Assembly: GCA_002703245.1 (NCBI GenBank)
Contig: NZTV01000115.1
Location: 1-36,298 of the forward strand
Length of the DNA stretch: 36,298 bases
From: Microbacterium sp.
GTDB lineage: Bacteria > Actinomycetota > Actinomycetes > Actinomycetales > Microbacteriaceae
Direction of reading: 5' to 3'
Part shown: piece by piece, positions 17,022 through 24,181 of the stretch
Layout: every line of letters starts with the position of its first letter
Position numbering within the stretch: position 1 is the first letter of the stretch
Notes under the pieces: generated by a model
Told to the model about the DNA's origin: nothing
Database searches by the model: none
Seen by the model: only the letters and a program-made list of their open reading frames with translations
Made by a program: the position numbers and the translations under genes

Positions 17022-17044
17022 CATCCTCATCAGCCATGAGCATG
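17022..17044. promoter_or_regulatory. Candidate BkdR/Lrp site, imperfect dyad
   Basis: CATCCTCAT and ATGAGCATG are inverted repeats matching at 8 of 9 positions around a 5-bp centre. The site is directly upstream of the bkd -35 (centre near -48) and upstream of the divergent Lrp/AsnC gene. This is a normal place for an Lrp-type activator to bind; the assignment is inferred. Confidence 0.45.
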
Positions 17045-17073
17045 TTGCGTACGGAGACCCCCTTCCCGCGTGC

Positions 17074-17079
17074 TAATGT
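17074..17079 (+). promoter_or_regulatory. -10-like hexamer of the Lrp/AsnC gene, leaderless spacing
   Basis: TAATGT lies 8 nt before the ATG at 17088 and there is no ribosome binding site in the gap, which supports a leaderless transcript. Confidence 0.45.
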
Positions 17080-17087
17080 TTCGCACT

Positions 17088-17561
17088 ATGACCATGCTGG
17101 ATCGCACCGATCTCGAGCTCCTGTCGGCCCTGTCCACCGACCCCCGTGCCACGGTCGTCGCTTTGGCCGAACGCCTCGGGCTCTCTCGGAACACCGTTCA
17201 AGCGCGCATGGCGCGACTGGACCGCTCCGGGGTCTTCCTGTCGTTCGAGCGGGCGATCTCGGCCTCGGCGCTCGGCTTCCCGATCGAGGCGTTCATCAGC
17301 GTCATGGTCCGACAAGCCGACCTCCCCCGCATCCGCGCGGAACTGGCCGGTGTCCCCGAGGTCGTCCAAGCCGACGGACTGAGCGGCCAGGTCGACCTCC
17401 TGGTGCGCGTGGCGTGCCGCGACACGCAGCACCTGTTCGACACCGACGGGCGCATCCTCTCCATCGACGGCGTGGAACGCACCGAGACCTCCCTCATCAT
17501 GGGCGAGGTGATCGGATACCGCGTCGCGCCGCTGGTCGAGTTGGCCTCGCGGGAGAGCTGA
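17088..17561 (+). CDS. Lrp/AsnC family transcriptional regulator (BkdR-like)
   Basis: A 157-residue protein. The N-terminal helix-turn-helix is at about 20-52 (ATVVALAERLGLSRNTVQARM) and the C-terminal part is an AsnC-type ligand-binding (RAM) domain. It is slightly different in sequence from the paralogue-rich core Lrp family but has the right length. Lrp-type BkdR proteins activate bkd operons in response to branched-chain amino acids in Pseudomonas, and the divergent position from bkdA supports the same here. The ATG at 17088 has no ribosome binding site but a -10 hexamer 8 nt upstream; earlier in-frame GTG/ATG codons at 17070 and 17076 overlap that hexamer and are less likely. It ends 3 bp from the convergent alpha/beta hydrolase gene. 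Confidence 0.88.
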   Translation: MTMLDRTDLELLSALSTDPRATVVALAERLGLSRNTVQARMARLDRSGVFLSFERAISASALGFPIEAFISVMVRQADLPRIRAELAGVPEVVQADGLSGQVDLLVRVACRDTQHLFDTDGRILSIDGVERTETSLIMGEVIGYRVAPLVELASRES

Positions 17562-17564
17562 GCC

Positions 17565-18458
17565 TCACCCCCCGGCCGGTGCGTCCAGGAAGCGGTCGAT
17601 GGCACGGGCCGCAGCCTGCGGCGTCTCGTAGTGGATGAGGTGGCCGACGTCGGGGATCTCGACGAGAGAGGCCTGGGTGAACATCGTCGCCAGGACCCGC
17701 TCGGCCTCGATGGGAGTGATGTCGTCGCGGTCGGCCGCGATCAGCAGCGTGGGAACGTGGATGTCGGGCGCGAAGGCCCGCACATCGTTCGAGACCGAGG
17801 CGACGAAGGCGTCGTGAAGGACGTCCCGGTCGGCGAAGCCGGAGAAGTAGGCGTCGTGTTGGCCGTGCACGAAGCGTCGGAGATCGGGGTCCTTCGTCTT
17901 GGCCATCGACACACTCATCACCCGGACGATCACGCGGTTGCGCAACAGCCACTCGCCGACGGGGGCGGGGAGGGACGCGCCGGCGCGGTAGTAGAGCACC
18001 GCGAGCCGCGTGAGCACACCGCGCGGCCCCTCGAGTGCCGGAGCGCCGATGGGGTTGATGAGGATCAGTCGGGGCGTGACCAGCCCCGCCGCGACCGCCG
18101 CGGCCGCGACGATCGAGCCGAACGAGTGCCCGAGCACGATGGCGCCCGGGGCCACGGCGCCCGCGAACGCGATCAGCCATCGCGCGTACGCGTCGAGATC
18201 GTGCGTGGTCTGCGCAAGCGGAGGGGTCTGGCCGAAGCCCGGAAGGTCCGGCATCACGAACCGGACACCCGGAACAAAGGCGACAACCGGCTCGAGCCCG
18301 TGATGATCCCCCCGGAATCCGTGGACGGCGAGGACCGTGGTCCTCGCATCCGGGTCACCGTACTCCCACCACGCCGTGGTCGAGCCGAGGACCTGCGTCT
18401 CGTGGCGACGCACCGGGATCGTGGCCAGGCGGGAGGCGTAGGGATGCGGGGCGCTCAC
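17565..18458 (-). CDS. Alpha/beta hydrolase
   Basis: A 297-residue alpha/beta-hydrolase fold protein. The oxyanion region AVHGFRGDHHG is at 44-54, the nucleophile elbow GHSFGS at 110-115 gives Ser112, AADRDDITP holds the acid Asp candidate and DVGHLIHYE holds the catalytic His near the C-terminus. There is a lid-like helical region at about 140-215. No signal peptide. The GTG at 18458 follows a TAGACT hexamer by 6 nt. It is convergent with the Lrp gene and its location beside the bkd cluster is probably chance, although a thioesterase role cannot be excluded. The substrate is unknown. Confidence 0.88.
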   Translation of the reverse strand: MSAPHPYASRLATIPVRRHETQVLGSTTAWWEYGDPDARTTVLAVHGFRGDHHGLEPVVAFVPGVRFVMPDLPGFGQTPPLAQTTHDLDAYARWLIAFAGAVAPGAIVLGHSFGSIVAAAAVAAGLVTPRLILINPIGAPALEGPRGVLTRLAVLYYRAGASLPAPVGEWLLRNRVIVRVMSVSMAKTKDPDLRRFVHGQHDAYFSGFADRDVLHDAFVASVSNDVRAFAPDIHVPTLLIAADRDDITPIEAERVLATMFTQASLVEIPDVGHLIHYETPQAAARAIDRFLDAPAGG

Positions 18459-18464
18459 CCACCG

Positions 18465-18470
18465 AGTCTA
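18465..18470 (-). promoter_or_regulatory. -10-like hexamer of the alpha/beta hydrolase gene
   Basis: TAGACT on the minus strand lies 6 nt before the GTG at 18458. The gap holds GGTGG but no real Shine-Dalgarno, so a leaderless start is plausible. Confidence 0.4.
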
Positions 18471-18493
18471 CGGCGGGTGCGGTGCACAACGAC

Positions 18494-18519
18494 GACGGCC
18501 CCGCCGAAGCGGGGCCGTC
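18494..18519 (-). terminator. Rho-independent-type terminator of rpmE2
   Basis: GACGGCCCCGC and GCGGGGCCGTC form a perfect 11-bp GC-rich stem closed by a 4-nt CGAA loop (plus-strand reading), 15 nt past the rpmE2 stop. The minus-strand tail is not a U-run but is moderately T-rich (GTTGTCGTCGTTG lies directly after it), as is common in high-GC genomes. Confidence 0.75.
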
Positions 18520-18534
18520 GCTGCTCGTGGGGGC

Positions 18535-18786
18535 TTACTTCGAGCCGAAGTTCTTGAAGCGCTGGTTGAACTTCTCGACGCGACCGGCCGAGTCCATGAT
18601 GCGCTGCTTGCCGGTGTAGAACGGGTGCGACGACGACGAGATCTCGACGTCGATCACGGGGTACTCGACTCCGTCGAGCTCCATGGTCTTGTCACTGGTG
18701 ACCGTCGAACGGGTCAGGAAGGTCTCGCCCGAACCGAGGTCGCGGAAAACGACGGCCTTGTAGTCGGGGTGGATGTCAGTCTTCAT
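18535..18786 (-). CDS. rpmE2: 50S ribosomal protein bL31, type B (zinc-free)
   Basis: An 83-residue protein beginning [10 protein letters not shown] with the type B landmarks [27 protein letters not shown] and a C-terminal [14 protein letters not shown]. It contains no cysteine, so it lacks the zinc ribbon of the C+ paralogue. In many bacteria this form replaces the zinc-containing L31 under zinc limitation, under Zur control; no Zur-like dyad is visible upstream here. ATG 18786 has AAGGAA 6 nt before it; the longer open frame upstream has no L31 similarity. It is followed at once by a strong terminator. It sits in the large subunit and bridges to the small subunit. Confidence 0.97.
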   Translation of the reverse strand: MKTDIHPDYKAVVFRDLGSGETFLTRSTVTSDKTMELDGVEYPVIDVEISSSSHPFYTGKQRIMDSAGRVEKFNQRFKNFGSK

Positions 18787-18863
18787 GGCATTCCTTGAGG
18801 GGTCGGGCCCCGTCGGTTCTGAGGGACCGGTGAAAGTCGAAGGCGCAGCGGCACCAGCGGATG

Positions 18864-18894
18864 AGTCTACCAGGGATCTCCCCCGGGTCGGCAA
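18864..18894 (-). promoter_or_regulatory. Possible rpmE2 promoter
   Basis: TAGACT (plus 18864-18869) on the minus strand with TTGCCG (18889-18894) at a long 19-bp spacing. The leader would be about 70 nt. The spacing makes this a weak call. Confidence 0.3.
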
Positions 18895-18900
18895 TCGCGG

Positions 18901-19686
18901 TCAGGATGTCGCGCGCGCGGCGTAACGGCCGTCGCGCTCGGTGAGTTCGATCGACAGGCCGAACGCCTCGGTCAAGGCCTCGGAGGTGAGCGTGTCGCGG
19001 ATCGGGCCGGCTGTGACGACTTTGCCGTCCCGCAGCAGCAGCACATGGGTGAACCCGACCGGGATCTCCTCCACGTGGTGGGTCACCATGATCATCGCCG
19101 GAGTCGTCGGCGCCTGGGCGTAGCCGCCGAGCAGCGACAGCAGTTCCTCGCGCGCCCCCAGGTCGAGGCTCGCGGTCGGCTCGTCCAGCAGCAGGAGCTC
19201 CGGGTCGGTCATGACCGCGCGTGCGATGGAGACGCGCTTGCGTTCCCCGTCGGACAGCGTCCCGAAGGTCCGATCCGCGAGGTCGTCGAGGTTCCACTCG
19301 GCGAGGACGCGCAGCGCGCGACGCTCATCGATGTCCTCGTAGTCCTCGCGCCAGCGACCGAGCACACTGAAGGCGGCCGTCAGGACGACGTTCAGGACGG
19401 TCTCGCCCGGCGGGACCCGTCGGGCGAGCGCGGACGAGGCGAACCCGATGCGGGGGCGCAGTTCGAACACGTCGCTGCGCCCCAGGCGCTCCCCGAGGAC
19501 CGTCACCGACCCCGAGGTCGGGTGCATCATCGTGTCGGCCATCTGGAGCAGCGTCGTCTTGCCGGCTCCGTTGGGCCCGAGGATCACCCAGCGCTCATCG
19601 TCGTTCACCGACCAGTCGAGGTGATCGATGATGTCCCGGGCGTTGCGGCGGACGACGACGTCGGAGTATTCGAGCACCTGCGGCAT
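18901..19686 (-). CDS. ABC transporter ATP-binding protein without a linked permease
   Basis: A 261-residue single ABC ATPase. Walker A GPNGAGKTT is at about 37-45, signature LSDGERKRVSIARA, Walker B LLLLDEPTASLD and the H-loop MVTHHVEEIP are all present. The signature has Asp in place of the usual second Gly (LSDGE for LSGGQ), as in YlmA/ModF-like ATPases. No membrane partner is adjacent. The upstream gene glgA ends 9 bp before it, and the TAA stop of glgA is part of the hexamer TAAGCT placed 6 nt before this ATG. The transported substrate, if any, is unknown. Confidence 0.9.
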   Translation of the reverse strand: MPQVLEYSDVVVRRNARDIIDHLDWSVNDDERWVILGPNGAGKTTLLQMADTMMHPTSGSVTVLGERLGRSDVFELRPRIGFASSALARRVPPGETVLNVVLTAAFSVLGRWREDYEDIDERRALRVLAEWNLDDLADRTFGTLSDGERKRVSIARAVMTDPELLLLDEPTASLDLGAREELLSLLGGYAQAPTTPAMIMVTHHVEEIPVGFTHVLLLRDGKVVTAGPIRDTLTSEALTEAFGLSIELTERDGRYAARATS

Positions 19687-19692
19687 GCGTCC

Positions 19693-19698
19693 AGCTTA
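19693..19698 (-). promoter_or_regulatory. -10-like hexamer containing the glgA stop codon
   Basis: TAAGCT on the minus strand spans the TAA stop of glgA (19696-19698) and lies 6 nt before the ATG at 19686. It is consistent with a leaderless internal promoter for the ABC ATPase gene. Confidence 0.4.
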
Positions 19699-20889
19699 TC
19701 GGCCGGCGGCACCCACTTCGCGGTACAGCGCGGCGGTCTGCTCGGCGATCGCCTCCCAGCTGAACTCCTCGGCGGCCCGTCGCCTCCCGGCCTCCCCGTA
19801 GGCGCGGGCGCGTTCGGGGTCGGAGACGACCTCGGTGAGCACCCGCGCGAGGTCCGCGACGAACGCGTCCGGGTCGATGGGCGTGCCGGTGCCGTCCTGC
19901 ACCTGGTCGATCGGCACCAGGCGCCCGGTCACCCCGTCGGAGACGACCTCGGGGATCCCCCCGGTGGCGGTGCCGACCACCGCGGCGCCGCAGGCCATCG
20001 CCTCCAGGTTCACGATGCCGAGAGGTTCATAGACGGAGGGGCACACGAAGGTCGTCGCGTCGGCCAGGATCGTGCACAGTTCGTCACGCGGCAGCAGGCG
20101 GTCGATCCAGACGACGCCCTCGCGCGTGGACTGGAGACGGCGCACCAGCTCCTCCACCTCCGCCATGATCTGCGGCGTGTCCGGCGCCCCCGCGCACAGG
20201 ACCAGCTGTACGTCGGACGGCAACGCCTCTGCGGCCCGCAGCAGGTAGGGAAGCCCCTTCTGCCGCGTGATCCGCCCGACGAACACCACGGAGGGGCGGT
20301 CGGGGTCGATGCCGGAGGACCGCAGGAACGCGTCGTCGCGCACCGGTCGCCACTGCCGGACGTCGATGCCGTTGTAGATGACGCGCACGCGATCGGGATC
20401 GAGCGAGGGATAGCTGCGCAAGATGTCGCCACGCATGCCCTCGCTGACCGCGACGATCGCCGCGGCACCCTCGTAGGCGGTCTTCTCGATGTAGCTCGAC
20501 ACGGCGTAGCCGCCCCCGAGCTGCTCGGCCTTCCAGGGACGCAGCGGTTCGAGACTGTGGGCGGTGACGATGTGCGGGATGCCGTGCAGCAACGAGGCGA
20601 GGTGGCCGGCGAAGTTCGCGTACCAGGTGTGACTGTGCACGACGTCGGCCCCGGCGACGTCTCCGACGATCTCCAGGTCCGTCCCGAGCGTCTGCAGAGC
20701 GCCGTTGGCGGCGGCCAGTTCGGTCGGCACTCGATAGGAGGTCGTGTCGGGCTCGTCGCGATCGGCGCCGAAAGCGCGCACCTGCACCTCGATCGCACCT
20801 CGCAGCGCACGCACGAGTTCGGTGACATGGACCCCCGCCCCGCCGTAGATCTCGGGCGGGTACTCCTTGGTGACGATGTCGACGCGCAT
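19696..20889 (-). CDS. glgA: GT4-type glycogen synthase / maltose-1-phosphate synthase
   Basis: A 397-residue GT-B glycosyltransferase of family GT4 length (classical GT5 GlgA is about 480). N-terminal KEYPPEIYGGAGVHVTEL binds the acceptor/donor phosphates, FVGRITRQKG is the start of the second domain, and the retaining-enzyme E-x7-E motif is E288...E296 in YEPLGIVNLE. In M. tuberculosis the homologue Rv1212c (GlgM) makes alpha-maltose-1-phosphate from ADP-glucose and glucose-1-phosphate for the GlgE pathway. The divergent glgC supplies ADP-glucose, supporting this function. ATG 20889 is chosen as the family start; a -10-like TAGCGT is 7 nt upstream. The longer frame is rejected. Whether the product is glycogen or maltose-1-phosphate cannot be told from the window; no glgE or glgB is present. 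Confidence 0.9.
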   Translation of the reverse strand: MRVDIVTKEYPPEIYGGAGVHVTELVRALRGAIEVQVRAFGADRDEPDTTSYRVPTELAAANGALQTLGTDLEIVGDVAGADVVHSHTWYANFAGHLASLLHGIPHIVTAHSLEPLRPWKAEQLGGGYAVSSYIEKTAYEGAAAIVAVSEGMRGDILRSYPSLDPDRVRVIYNGIDVRQWRPVRDDAFLRSSGIDPDRPSVVFVGRITRQKGLPYLLRAAEALPSDVQLVLCAGAPDTPQIMAEVEELVRRLQSTREGVVWIDRLLPRDELCTILADATTFVCPSVYEPLGIVNLEAMACGAAVVGTATGGIPEVVSDGVTGRLVPIDQVQDGTGTPIDPDAFVADLARVLTEVVSDPERARAYGEAGRRRAAEEFSWEAIAEQTAALYREVGAAGR

Positions 20890-20896
20890 GGGTCGA

Positions 20897-20902
20897 ACGC
20901 TA
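20897..20902 (-). promoter_or_regulatory. -10-like hexamer of glgA
   Basis: TAGCGT on the minus strand lies 7 nt before the ATG at 20889 with no ribosome binding site between, indicating a leaderless start. Confidence 0.45.
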
Positions 20903-20975
20903 GTGCATCCGACCCACACCTCACACCCCTCTGCGAATCGCCCGCAACCCCTGGCCCGCGCGCTCACCGGACCCC

Positions 20976-20981
20976 TAGGGT
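20976..20981 (+). promoter_or_regulatory. -10-like hexamer of glgC
   Basis: TAGGGT lies 6 nt before the ATG at 20988. The gap reads GGAGCC, so either a leaderless start or a GGAG site 2 nt from the ATG is possible; the second is too close for normal use. Confidence 0.42.
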
Positions 20982-20987
20982 GGAGCC

Positions 20988-22232
20988 ATGCCACGGACGC
21001 CGAAGGTCTTCGGAATCATCCTCGCCGGGGGCGAGGGAAAGCGACTCATGCCCCTGACGGCGGATCGGGCCAAACCGGCCGTGCCGTTCGGCGGCCAGTA
21101 CCGACTCATCGACTTCGCCATTTCCAATCTGCTCAACTCGGGACTGCGCCAGATCGTGGTCCTGACGCAGTACAAGTCCCACAGCCTGGACCGGCACATC
21201 TCCCAGACCTGGCGGATGTCGGCACTGCTGGGTTCCTACGTGACGAGCGTCCCGGCCCAGCAGCGCCTGGGCAAGCGTTGGTTCTCGGGTTCCGCGGACG
21301 CGATTCTCCAGAGCCTGAACCTCATCAACGACGAAAAGCCCGACATCGTCGTCGTCATCGGCGCGGACCACGTCTACCGGATGGATTTCCAGCAGATGCT
21401 CGCCGCCCACATCGAATCCGATGCGCGCGCCACCGTGGCCGGCATCCGGCAGCCCATCGGATTGGCCGACCAGTTCGGAGTCATCGACGTCGAGCCCGAC
21501 GATCCGGCACGCATCCGACAGTTCCTCGAGAAGCCGCACGATCCGGTCGGACTCGCCGACTCCCCCGGCGAAGTCCTGGCCTCGATGGGCAACTACATCT
21601 TCGACACCGACGCCCTGATCGAGGCCGTCGAGTCCGACGGGGAGGTCCCGACCTCCAACCACGACATGGGCGGCGACATCGTGCCGTATTTCGTCGGGCG
21701 AGGGGAGGCGGGCGTCTACGACATGAAGCGCAACGACGTCCCCGGTTCGACCGACCGCGACCGCTACTACTGGCGCGACGTCGGGACGATCGACTCGTTC
21801 TTCGACGCGCACCGTGATCTGATCTCGACGCTGCCCGTGTTCAACCTTTACAACACGGAGTGGCCCATCCACTCACAGACCGTCAATTCTCCGCCGGCGA
21901 AGTTCGTCCGCGACTCGGTCGGGAGGATCGGCAATGCGATCGACTCGATCGTTTCGCTCGGATCGGTCCTGTCCGGCACGCATATCGAGCGCAGCGTGGT
22001 CGGACCGTGGACGCTCGCGGGAGGCGGCTCGACGATCACCGACGCCGTCCTCTTCGACCACGTCCACGTCGGCCAGGGTGCGCGGATCCATCGGGCCATC
22101 CTCGACAAGAACGTCGTCCTCGCCGACGGGGCCACCATCGGCGTGGACCGCGAACGCGACCTCGCACGCGGGTTCACCGTGACCGAGTCGGGCATCACGA
22201 TCGTCGGCAAGGGCGTGCACGTCGAGGTCTGA
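20988..22232 (+). CDS. glgC: Glucose-1-phosphate adenylyltransferase (ADP-glucose pyrophosphorylase)
   Basis: A 414-residue nucleotidyltransferase of usual length. It begins with [28 protein letters not shown], the nucleotide-binding signature, followed by [15 protein letters not shown], the GTADA-like [10 protein letters not shown] loop and DHVYRMD. The last 120 residues form a left-handed beta-helix region with hexapeptide character ([11 protein letters not shown]). It makes ADP-glucose from ATP and glucose-1-phosphate, the committed step for alpha-glucans, and is normally allosterically regulated. It is divergent from glgA with 98 bp between start codons, and 20 bp upstream of the SerB-like phosphatase gene. 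Confidence 0.96.
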   Translation: MPRTPKVFGIILAGGEGKRLMPLTADRAKPAVPFGGQYRLIDFAISNLLNSGLRQIVVLTQYKSHSLDRHISQTWRMSALLGSYVTSVPAQQRLGKRWFSGSADAILQSLNLINDEKPDIVVVIGADHVYRMDFQQMLAAHIESDARATVAGIRQPIGLADQFGVIDVEPDDPARIRQFLEKPHDPVGLADSPGEVLASMGNYIFDTDALIEAVESDGEVPTSNHDMGGDIVPYFVGRGEAGVYDMKRNDVPGSTDRDRYYWRDVGTIDSFFDAHRDLISTLPVFNLYNTEWPIHSQTVNSPPAKFVRDSVGRIGNAIDSIVSLGSVLSGTHIERSVVGPWTLAGGGSTITDAVLFDHVHVGQGARIHRAILDKNVVLADGATIGVDRERDLARGFTVTESGITIVGKGVHVEV

Positions 22233-22240
22233 GCGCCCGC

Positions 22241-22246
22241 TAGCGT
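22241..22246 (+). promoter_or_regulatory. -10-like hexamer of serB
   Basis: TAGCGT lies 6 nt before the GTG at 22253, the same sequence and nearly the same spacing as at glgA. The gap GGAACC is a poor ribosome binding site. Confidence 0.42.
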
Positions 22247-22252
22247 GGAACC

Positions 22253-22894
22253 GTGCCCCACGATTCCGCCGCGTTCCTCGTCGTTCTCGACGCTGACTCC
22301 ACCCTCATCCGCAACGAGGTCATCGAGCTCCTCGCCGACGAGGCCGGTCGCGGCGCCGAGGTCGCGGCGGCCACCGACGCGGCGATGCGCGGCGACGTCG
22401 ACTTCGCCACATCATTGCGCCAGCGGGTCGACGCGCTCGCCGGGGTGCCGGTCTCCGCTTTCGATCGCGTCATCGCACGCATCGATCCCACGCCCGGCGT
22501 GCGGGAGTTCATCGACGAGGTCCACCGCCGCGGCGGGATGGCCGCGGTCGTCTCCGGCGGATTCCACGAGATCCTCGACACCGTCGCGCCCTCGCTGGGG
22601 GTGGATCGGTGGCGGGCCAACCGCCTCGAGCAGCGCGACGGCGCGCTGACCGGACGGGTCCTCGGAGACATCGTCGACGCCGCGGCGAAGGCGGCATCCC
22701 TGCGAGAGTGGGCGGGGCAGGCCGGAATTCCCCCGACCTCGACGATCGCGATCGGGGACGGCGCGAACGATCTCGAGATGATGGCGGCGGCCGGTCTGGG
22801 CGTCGCCTTCAACGCCAAGCCGGCGGTACGCCGGCGCGCGGACCTCGTCGTCGGCCCGGTCGATCTCCGCGATGTGATCCCGTTGCTGCCCTGA
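22253..22894 (+). CDS. serB: Phosphoserine phosphatase (HAD superfamily)
   Basis: A 213-residue HAD phosphatase. Motif I is LDADST with nucleophile Asp13 and Asp15, motif II is the Ser in VVSGGFHEI, and motif III/IV is IGDGANDLEMM with the metal-binding aspartates. These, with the size and the C1-cap helix after motif I, fit SerB, which hydrolyses phosphoserine to serine. Most SerB proteins have DFDST; here the middle residue is Ala. There is no N-terminal ACT domain, as in the short bacterial forms. The GTG start is taken because of the upstream hexamer and lack of any other good start. It ends 28 bp from the convergent fabG. Confidence 0.88.
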   Translation: MPHDSAAFLVVLDADSTLIRNEVIELLADEAGRGAEVAAATDAAMRGDVDFATSLRQRVDALAGVPVSAFDRVIARIDPTPGVREFIDEVHRRGGMAAVVSGGFHEILDTVAPSLGVDRWRANRLEQRDGALTGRVLGDIVDAAAKAASLREWAGQAGIPPTSTIAIGDGANDLEMMAAAGLGVAFNAKPAVRRRADLVVGPVDLRDVIPLLP

Positions 22895-22922
22895 CGCGTC
22901 GCGACGGGCGCGCCGCCTCGCC

Positions 22923-23633
22923 TCAGTGGCCCATGCCGAGACCGCCGTCGACCGGGATCACCGCACCGGAGATGTAGGCGGCGGCGTCGGAGGCGATCCA
23001 GGTGACGACACCGGCGACCTCGTCCGGCGAGGCGAAGCGCCCGGCGGGGATGCTCTTCTTGTACTCCGCCTGCGTCTGCTCCGGCAGCTCGGCGGTCATG
23101 TCCGTCTCGATGAAACCGGGCGCGACGACGTTCGCCGTGATCCCCCGCGCGCCCAGTTCCCGGGTCAGCGAACGCGCGAACCCGACCAGTCCGCTCTTGG
23201 AGGCGCTGTAATTGATCTGACCGGCTGACCCGAGCAGTCCGACGACGCTGGAGATGAGGATCACCCGGCCCCAGCGCTTCTTGAGCATCCCCTTCGACGC
23301 CCGCTTCACGACACGGAACGACCCGCCGAGGTTCGTCGAGACGACGTCGTCGAAGTCGTCTTCGTTCATGCGCAGCAGAAGCATGTCGCGGGTGATGCCC
23401 GCGTTCGCCACGACGACGTCGACCGGGCCGAGCGCGTTCTCGACCTCGCTGAAGGCCGCATCGACGGCGGCGGCGTCGGTCACATCCGCGCGCACCGTCA
23501 GCGTCCCCTCGGGGCCCTCACCGCTGCGGGCGGTGACCGCCACCCGATACCCTTCGGCGACGAAACGCTCGGCGATCGCGCGACCGATGCCGCGGTTGCC
23601 GCCGGTGACGAGGACGACGTGCTCTGTGGACAT
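22923..23633 (-). CDS. fabG: 3-oxoacyl-[ACP] reductase family SDR (FabG/MabA-like)
   Basis: A 236-residue short-chain dehydrogenase. NAD(P)-binding TGGNRGIG is at 10-17, NAG at 77-79, the structural Asn101, and the catalytic set Ser129, Tyr142, Lys146. The order LLLRMNEDDFDDVVSTNLGGSF and the C-terminal PVDGGLGMGH are typical of FabG/MabA, which reduces 3-oxoacyl-ACP to 3-hydroxyacyl-ACP using NADPH. No other fatty acid synthesis genes are adjacent; in M. tuberculosis mabA is followed by inhA, which is not seen here. ATG 23633 has GAAGGAG 8 nt upstream. Broader SDR activity is possible. Confidence 0.88.
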   Translation of the reverse strand: MSTEHVVLVTGGNRGIGRAIAERFVAEGYRVAVTARSGEGPEGTLTVRADVTDAAAVDAAFSEVENALGPVDVVVANAGITRDMLLLRMNEDDFDDVVSTNLGGSFRVVKRASKGMLKKRWGRVILISSVVGLLGSAGQINYSASKSGLVGFARSLTRELGARGITANVVAPGFIETDMTAELPEQTQAEYKKSIPAGRFASPDEVAGVVTWIASDAAAYISGAVIPVDGGLGMGH

Positions 23634-23688
23634 GCGGATGCTCCTTCAAGTCGCGGGACGGGCCCGGAACAGCCTATCGGGCACGCGA

Positions 23689-23694
23689 TTGACA
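23689..23694 (+). promoter_or_regulatory. Consensus -35 (TTGACA) before the DUF4190 gene
   Basis: An exact TTGACA; CACGCT 17 bp later (23712-23717) could be a weak -10. The leader would carry AAGGAAGG at 23731-23738. Confidence 0.4.
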
Positions 23695-23745
23695 CCCTCC
23701 CGGGGCACTGCCACGCTGGGGACGCGGACGAAGGAAGGCCACCCG

Positions 23746-24138
23746 ATGACACAGCCCGGCCCGTACGAGGCACCGACTCCCCCCGGGACCTATCCCCCGC
23801 CCGCGCCGGGGACCCATCCCGGCGGATACGCCCCCGCGTACCCCGCCTACCCGACCTACCCGACGGGACCGCGCACCAACTCGCTCGCGATCGTGTCGTT
23901 GATCGCCTCCATCAGCGCGTTCGTCGTCCTGCCGTTCCTCGGTTCGCTCGCCGGTGTCATCACCGGGCACATGGCCCTTTCGCAGATCTCCCGTTCCGGC
24001 GAGCAGGGGCGTGGACTTGCCTTGGCCGGCCTCATCGTCGGATACGTCGGGCTCGGTCTCGTGGTGCTCGGGATCATCGCCTTCGCGCTGTTCTGGGGGT
24101 TCCTGTTCACCGCCATGTCACAGGCGGCATACACCTGA
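23746..24138 (+). CDS. DUF4190 membrane protein with Pro/Tyr-rich N-terminus
   Basis: A 130-residue protein. Residues 1-45 are low-complexity, rich in Pro, Tyr, Gly and Ala, and are followed by two hydrophobic segments (about 47-75 and 92-122) separated by the conserved GHMALSQISRSGEQGRGLALAGLIVGY, the hallmark of DUF4190. It is an actinobacterial membrane protein of unknown function. ATG 23746 has AAGGAAGG 7 nt upstream. The longer open frame upstream is antisense to fabG and was rejected. It is divergent from fabG and precedes the DUF3099 gene by 43 bp. Confidence 0.85.
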   Translation: MTQPGPYEAPTPPGTYPPPAPGTHPGGYAPAYPAYPTYPTGPRTNSLAIVSLIASISAFVVLPFLGSLAGVITGHMALSQISRSGEQGRGLALAGLIVGYVGLGLVVLGIIAFALFWGFLFTAMSQAAYT

Positions 24139-24166
24139 GCACGGACTCCGCACCCGCGCGCGGGCG

Positions 24167-24172
24167 TACCCT
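24167..24172 (+). promoter_or_regulatory. -10-like hexamer of the DUF3099 gene
   Basis: TACCCT lies 9 nt before the GTG at 24182; the gap begins GGAGTC, so either a leaderless start or a ribosome binding site in the gap would work. Confidence 0.3.
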
Positions 24173-24181
24173 GGAGTCATC

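Noticed and set aside
18787..18900. Zur box upstream of rpmE2
   Set aside because: No AT-rich TGAAAATGATTTTCA-like dyad is found; the only symmetrical parts are short GC runs.
19045..21057. 670-residue plus-strand frame opposite the ABC ATPase and glgA
   Set aside because: It has the His/Arg/Asp-rich composition of an antisense frame, while both genes on the other strand have full motif sets.
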